Below, piece after piece: positions 61,304-64,000 of a stretch of DNA of 64,000 nucleotides. Origin of the DNA: Stratiformator vulcanicus. Lineage in GTDB: Bacteria > Planctomycetota > Planctomycetia > Planctomycetales > Planctomycetaceae. Each line of letters starts with the position of its first letter. Positions within the stretch are counted from its first letter, which is position 1. Where the stretch lies: positions 2,457,712 to 2,521,711 of the forward strand of contig NZ_CP036268.1 in the NCBI RefSeq assembly GCF_007744515.1, in the 5' to 3' direction. The notes beneath the pieces were generated by a model. That model was not told where the DNA came from. It did no database searches and saw only the letters and a program-made list of their open reading frames with translations. A program made the translations under genes and the position numbers.

Positions 61304-61623
61304 GGGTGAGCGACAATGCAGCGGGTTCTCGGGCAGCGAATTCAGAGTCGGAGCCGAAAATGGCATCGGTCCTCCGACACTTGGTTCATCGGCAACCAGC
61401 AAAGGAACTTCGCAGCCGAACCTTTCGCACTCGCAGATTCTCAACGTCAGCAGGACGCATTACGTCGAGTATGAGGGGTGAGTTCCGGTTGTAGCGGTTG
61501 GGCGGGGCGTGCCACGGGAAATCCCCGACGCATCGCGCGAATCGGTCGGTCCACCTCACGTTCTTTGCAGCCGAATCCTCGGCCCTTACAATTTAGGTTT
61601 CCTCGTCCTATTGATCTGACGCC
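61304..61623. other. Divergent gap before argB
   Basis: No gene or strong structure recognised. It should hold the argB promoter. Confidence 0.4.
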
Positions 61624-62514
61624 ATGCACGACGCCATCTTCAAAGCCGATGTCCTTGTCGAAGCGATGAGCTACATCCGCCGCTTCCGAGGAAAGTATGT
61701 CGTGATCAAGCTCGGCGGTAGCGCGCTGGAGCAGGATGCCGCCGTCAAAAGCTTTCTGACCGACGTACTGTTCCTCGAAACCGTCGGGATGAAACCCATC
61801 CTGATTCACGGCGGCGGCAAAGACATTTCAAGGGCAATGGAGGCCGAAGGCTTCGAGCCGAAGTTCGTGCAGGGGCGCCGCTACACCGACCAAGGGGCGA
61901 TGGAAATCGTGGCCCGCACCCTGACCGGCATCTCCGATCGACTTGCCGAACAAATCGAGTCGCTCGGCGGCAAGGCGATGCCGCTGCATTTCGGGACGTA
62001 CAACAGCCTGATCGGTGAGCGTATCACGCTCCCGGGCGAAAATGGCGCCCCGATCGACCTCGGACAAGTCGGTCAGGTGGTCGACATCGCCGAACCGCTG
62101 CTGCGCGGCATTCTTTCGGAAGGCAAAGTCCCCGTGCTGCCGAGCGTTGTGCTCGACCGGGCCGGGGGCAAGCTTAATGTCAACGCCGACACGGCTGCAG
62201 CGGCTGTCGCGCGGTTGCTCAAGGCCGAGAAGTTGGTCTTCCTCTCGGACGTGCCCGGCATCTTCATGGATCGCAGCGAGCCGGAGTCGCTACTCAAGCA
62301 TCTCAGTATTGATCGAGTCCGCGAATTAATTCAGCAGGGCGTGATCGACGGCGGGATGATTCCCAAGGTCGAAGCTGCTCTCGAAGCATTGGAAGCGGGG
62401 GTGGGCAAAGTCCACCTCGTCGACGCCCGCATGCCGCACTCGGTACTTCTCGAAATATATTCAGCCAGCGGCGTCGGCACCGAAATCGTTAAAGCGGCAA
62501 GTCCCCCCGTTTAG
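61624..62514 (+). CDS. argB: Acetylglutamate kinase
   Basis: Second step of arginine biosynthesis; phosphorylates N-acetyl-L-glutamate. The amino-acid kinase fold starts with [20 protein letters not shown] (Lys of KLGGS). Substrate site [20 protein letters not shown], then [20 protein letters not shown] and [20 protein letters not shown]. The 296-residue length is normal. The stop codon TAG is part of a conserved palindrome half (see repeat). Downstream are SRPBCC and cupin genes on the same strand. Confidence 0.97.
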   Translation: MHDAIFKADVLVEAMSYIRRFRGKYVVIKLGGSALEQDAAVKSFLTDVLFLETVGMKPILIHGGGKDISRAMEAEGFEPKFVQGRRYTDQGAMEIVARTLTGISDRLAEQIESLGGKAMPLHFGTYNSLIGERITLPGENGAPIDLGQVGQVVDIAEPLLRGILSEGKVPVLPSVVLDRAGGKLNVNADTAAAAVARLLKAEKLVFLSDVPGIFMDRSEPESLLKHLSIDRVRELIQQGVIDGGMIPKVEAALEALEAGVGKVHLVDARMPHSVLLEIYSASGVGTEIVKAASPPV

Positions 62515-62538
62515 CCGCGTCCGACAGGAAGCGATCGC
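62509..62538. repeat. Half copy of the TTTAGCCGCG palindrome overlapping the argB stop
   Basis: GTTTAGCCGCGTCCGACAGG then AAGCGATCGC matches the left half of the element at 58257 with few changes. The TAG of argB lies inside it. Confidence 0.6.
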
Positions 62539-62555
62539 ACTTATAATCCTATTCC

Positions 62556-63062
62556 ATGCCCGACACCAGCACCCATTATCTAATCATTGAAGAGTCACGT
62601 TGTATCGACGCGCCGGCGGAAACCGTTTACGCGATCCTTGCCAATTACCGCGACCATCACCCCAACATTCTTCCGCCGCAGTTCAGCGATTTTGAAGTTC
62701 TCGAAGGGGGAGTTGGCGAAGGCACCGTGATACGCTTCGCCCTTAAGGTCTCAGGGCGAAAAAACTACGGAACGATGCATGTCACCGAACCCGATTCGGG
62801 ACGGTTGCTCGCTGAAGCCGATCCAAAGTCGGGCCTCGTCACAGAGTTTCATGTGGAACCGGCCGGCGGCGAAGCGTGCGAAGTCACGTTCAAGACATAC
62901 GGACGACGCAATGTTCAGATGCCCCGATTCCTCGCCCGGTTTGTCGAGCGATCACTCTCAAGTATCAACAGAAAAATATTGCGACCAATCTATCAGGATG
63001 AATTGAGGCTGCTCAACGAATACGCTCATAATTTGTCGGCCCAAACCCAACCGGATGAATAA
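62556..63062 (+). CDS. SRPBCC (START-like) family protein
   Basis: A 168-residue helix-grip protein. IDAPAETVYAILANYRDHHP is the START/polyketide-cyclase-like beginning (strand, helix), followed by FEVLEGGVGEGTVIRFALKV and the C-terminal helix SSINRKILRPIYQDELRLLN. It probably binds a small hydrophobic ligand. Function unknown. It is followed twelve bases later by the cupin gene, so the two are co-transcribed. Confidence 0.82.
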   Translation: MPDTSTHYLIIEESRCIDAPAETVYAILANYRDHHPNILPPQFSDFEVLEGGVGEGTVIRFALKVSGRKNYGTMHVTEPDSGRLLAEADPKSGLVTEFHVEPAGGEACEVTFKTYGRRNVQMPRFLARFVERSLSSINRKILRPIYQDELRLLNEYAHNLSAQTQPDE

Positions 63063-63073
63063 GGAGGATTGCC

Positions 63074-63403
63074 ATGAGCATCAGCTACGAGTCACTGGTC
63101 GGCTTTGAAAACGGCGCCCGGCGGATGCATATCCACCGCACCGAAATCCCCGACACCGCCGCTCACCCGCCCTATCAGCACGAGCACAAAGCGGAAGAAG
63201 CCTTCTATCTGCTCGAAGGCTCAGCCGAATACACCTTCGGCGGCGAGACAATTAAAGCCGGCCCCGGCGACACCGTCTTCATCCCCTCCGGCGTCTACCA
63301 CGCCGAAATTAAATATCTCACCCCGTCAATGACTTATCTAACAATCCGCACGGTGGAAGAGGGAGATGAAGCGTGCTGCTGCGGGAAGGATCGGGAGTTA
63401 TAA
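63074..63403 (+). CDS. Cupin-domain protein
   Basis: A 109-residue single cupin barrel. Motif 1 is HPPYQHEHKAEEAFYLLEGS (His, His, Glu metal ligands) and motif 2 is IKAGPGDTVFIPSGVYHAEI (His). The C-terminus has CCCGKDREL. A strong AAGGAGG Shine-Dalgarno lies ten bases upstream. Metal-dependent enzyme or sensor; substrate unknown. The adjacent SRPBCC gene suggests they share a small-molecule role. Confidence 0.87.
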   Translation: MSISYESLVGFENGARRMHIHRTEIPDTAAHPPYQHEHKAEEAFYLLEGSAEYTFGGETIKAGPGDTVFIPSGVYHAEIKYLTPSMTYLTIRTVEEGDEACCCGKDREL

Positions 63404-63418
63404 ATCCCGAAGGGGTAG

Positions 63419-63438
63419 CACGGCCCAACCGGGCCGTG
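63419..63438. repeat. REP-like palindrome
   Basis: CACGGCCC-AACC-GGGCCGTG, a perfect 8-bp stem, after the cupin gene. It could be a factor-assisted terminator or a dispersed palindrome. Confidence 0.6.
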
Positions 63439-63573
63439 TCGCGCAGCGAAAAGAGGCGATAAACCATTGAGTCTGCATTCATAGTCGACTCACGGGAGTC
63501 CAGCCGTGACCGACTTCGGCGTCTTTAAGATCAATGTAATGTCTCTCTCGATCGCCTCCTGTGCCTGTCGGCA

Positions 63574-63593
63574 CCCGGCCCGGATGGGCCGGG
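63574..63593. repeat. REP-like palindrome
   Basis: CCCGGCCC-GGAT-GGGCCGGG, a perfect 8-bp stem, 135 bases after the other hairpin and similar in sequence. Also resembles GCCCGGCGGA...TCCGCCGGGC at 12.0 kb. Confidence 0.6.
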
Positions 63594-63699
63594 CTACCCG
63601 GTAACAAATGGAAGTGCAAAAGTTCTTTCGTGGGCAAAAATATTGCGTGGTGTGGCAGCAACCGAAGTTCGTCGATAGATACACCGGACGATTCCAACG

Positions 63700-64000
63700 A
63701 TGGGGTACCAATCCGACTGGCTCTACAGGCTGATCGTACGAGAGATCAGCACGACGCTGGAGCGGGCAAAATCCGTGGCCTATGAAGCCCAGCAACCGGA
63801 GCGCATCTTGGTTTCTGAATACGCCGCAGCGGATTGGAGCTATCCTCGTTGCGTCGGTGAGCAAATTCGGCAGTGGGTGTTCGAAGGGAATGAACTCCAT
63901 CCGGTTGATCCGAGTCACGCTATCTGCAACCCTGAGGAGGATGGCGTGTTTTTTCGTGAAGTGACATTTCAGTTTCACATCCGACCGGACCGCCGAAGAG
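63700..64000 (+). CDS. Hypothetical protein, cut by window edge
   Basis: An open frame from ATG 63700 to the window end, 100 codons: MGYQSDWLYRLIVREISTTL..., then AADWSYPRCVGEQIRQWVFE and AICNPEEDGVFFREVTFQFH. Composition is protein-like, better than the opposite-strand frame. No Shine-Dalgarno and no family recognised; a stop at 63676 precedes it in frame. The 3' part lies outside the window. Confidence 0.4.
   Translation, partial: MGYQSDWLYRLIVREISTTLERAKSVAYEAQQPERILVSEYAAADWSYPRCVGEQIRQWVFEGNELHPVDPSHAICNPEEDGVFFREVTFQFHIRPDRRR

Noticed and set aside
63490-63978. Minus-strand frame of 162 codons at the right edge
   Set aside because: Cys/Arg/Ile-rich composition unlike a protein; the plus-strand frame from 63700 looks more natural, and both cannot be trusted.

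Overview
The window (about 58% G+C, dense, few long gaps) comes from a planctomycete, most likely order Planctomycetales. The diagnostic content is two DUF1559 prepilin-like proteins, the Planctomycetes-specific cytochrome/PSD proteins (DUF1585/1587/1588/1592/1595 and DUF1549/DUF1553) paired with DUF1552 and DUF1501 proteins, an exported formylglycine sulfatase, a membrane Ser/Thr kinase with WD40 repeats, and many membrane proteins of no recognised family.

Layout. (1) 1-8386 is a type I-E CRISPR-Cas locus. A WYL regulator, cas3, cse1 (cas8e), cse2 (cas11) and a cas7 cut by the left edge form a tightly overlapping minus-strand operon. A 17-repeat array with 29-nt repeats and 32-nt spacers is read in the opposite direction from a shared 273-bp leader/promoter region. 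cas5, cas6, cas1 and cas2 are expected just left of the window. (2) 8387-12298 looks like accessory DNA: a decayed or orphan reading frame, two unknown genes, an excisionase-like helix-turn-helix protein and a tyrosine recombinase whose 3' end faces the 3' end of an odd tRNA-Ser-like gene. (3) 12376-14582 holds an exported beta-carbonic anhydrase and ispG. (4) 14600-17050 is an A+T-rich island with a multipass membrane protein and a TIR-TM-extracytoplasmic protein, a candidate two-gene defence or signalling system. (5) 17486-29226 holds a frameshifted small membrane gene, a DUF1592/DUF1552 pair, a VOC protein, a SulP transporter and a run of small unknown membrane proteins. (6) 29301-36771 (minus) has an exported catalase-peroxidase, a TadE-TadG-TadE pseudopilin set and a Ski2-like helicase. 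(7) 37105-41111 (plus) has a class V aminotransferase and DUF1559-lipoprotein-DUF1559. (8) 41120-49873 (minus) carries truB, pyrG, kdsB, the kinase-WD40 protein and a zinc-ribbon membrane protein. (9) 50266-55369 (plus) is a lipid or secondary-metabolite-like set: ketosynthase, acyl carrier protein, CrtI-like oxidoreductase and sugar epimerase. (10) 55374-60708 (minus) is a PSD1-sulfatase-DUF1501 set. (11) 60809-64000 has argB, an SRPBCC protein, a cupin and a gene cut by the right edge.

Several short palindromic repeat families lie in intergenic DNA: GAAGC-type imperfect inverted repeats, a TTTAGCCGCGACCG palindrome, and REP-like CCCGGCCC hairpins. The best leads are the TIR/membrane gene pair, the tRNA with a 9-bp anticodon helix, and the integrase-bearing segment between the CRISPR array and that tRNA. 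Family assignments rest on motifs read by eye; no database search was run.
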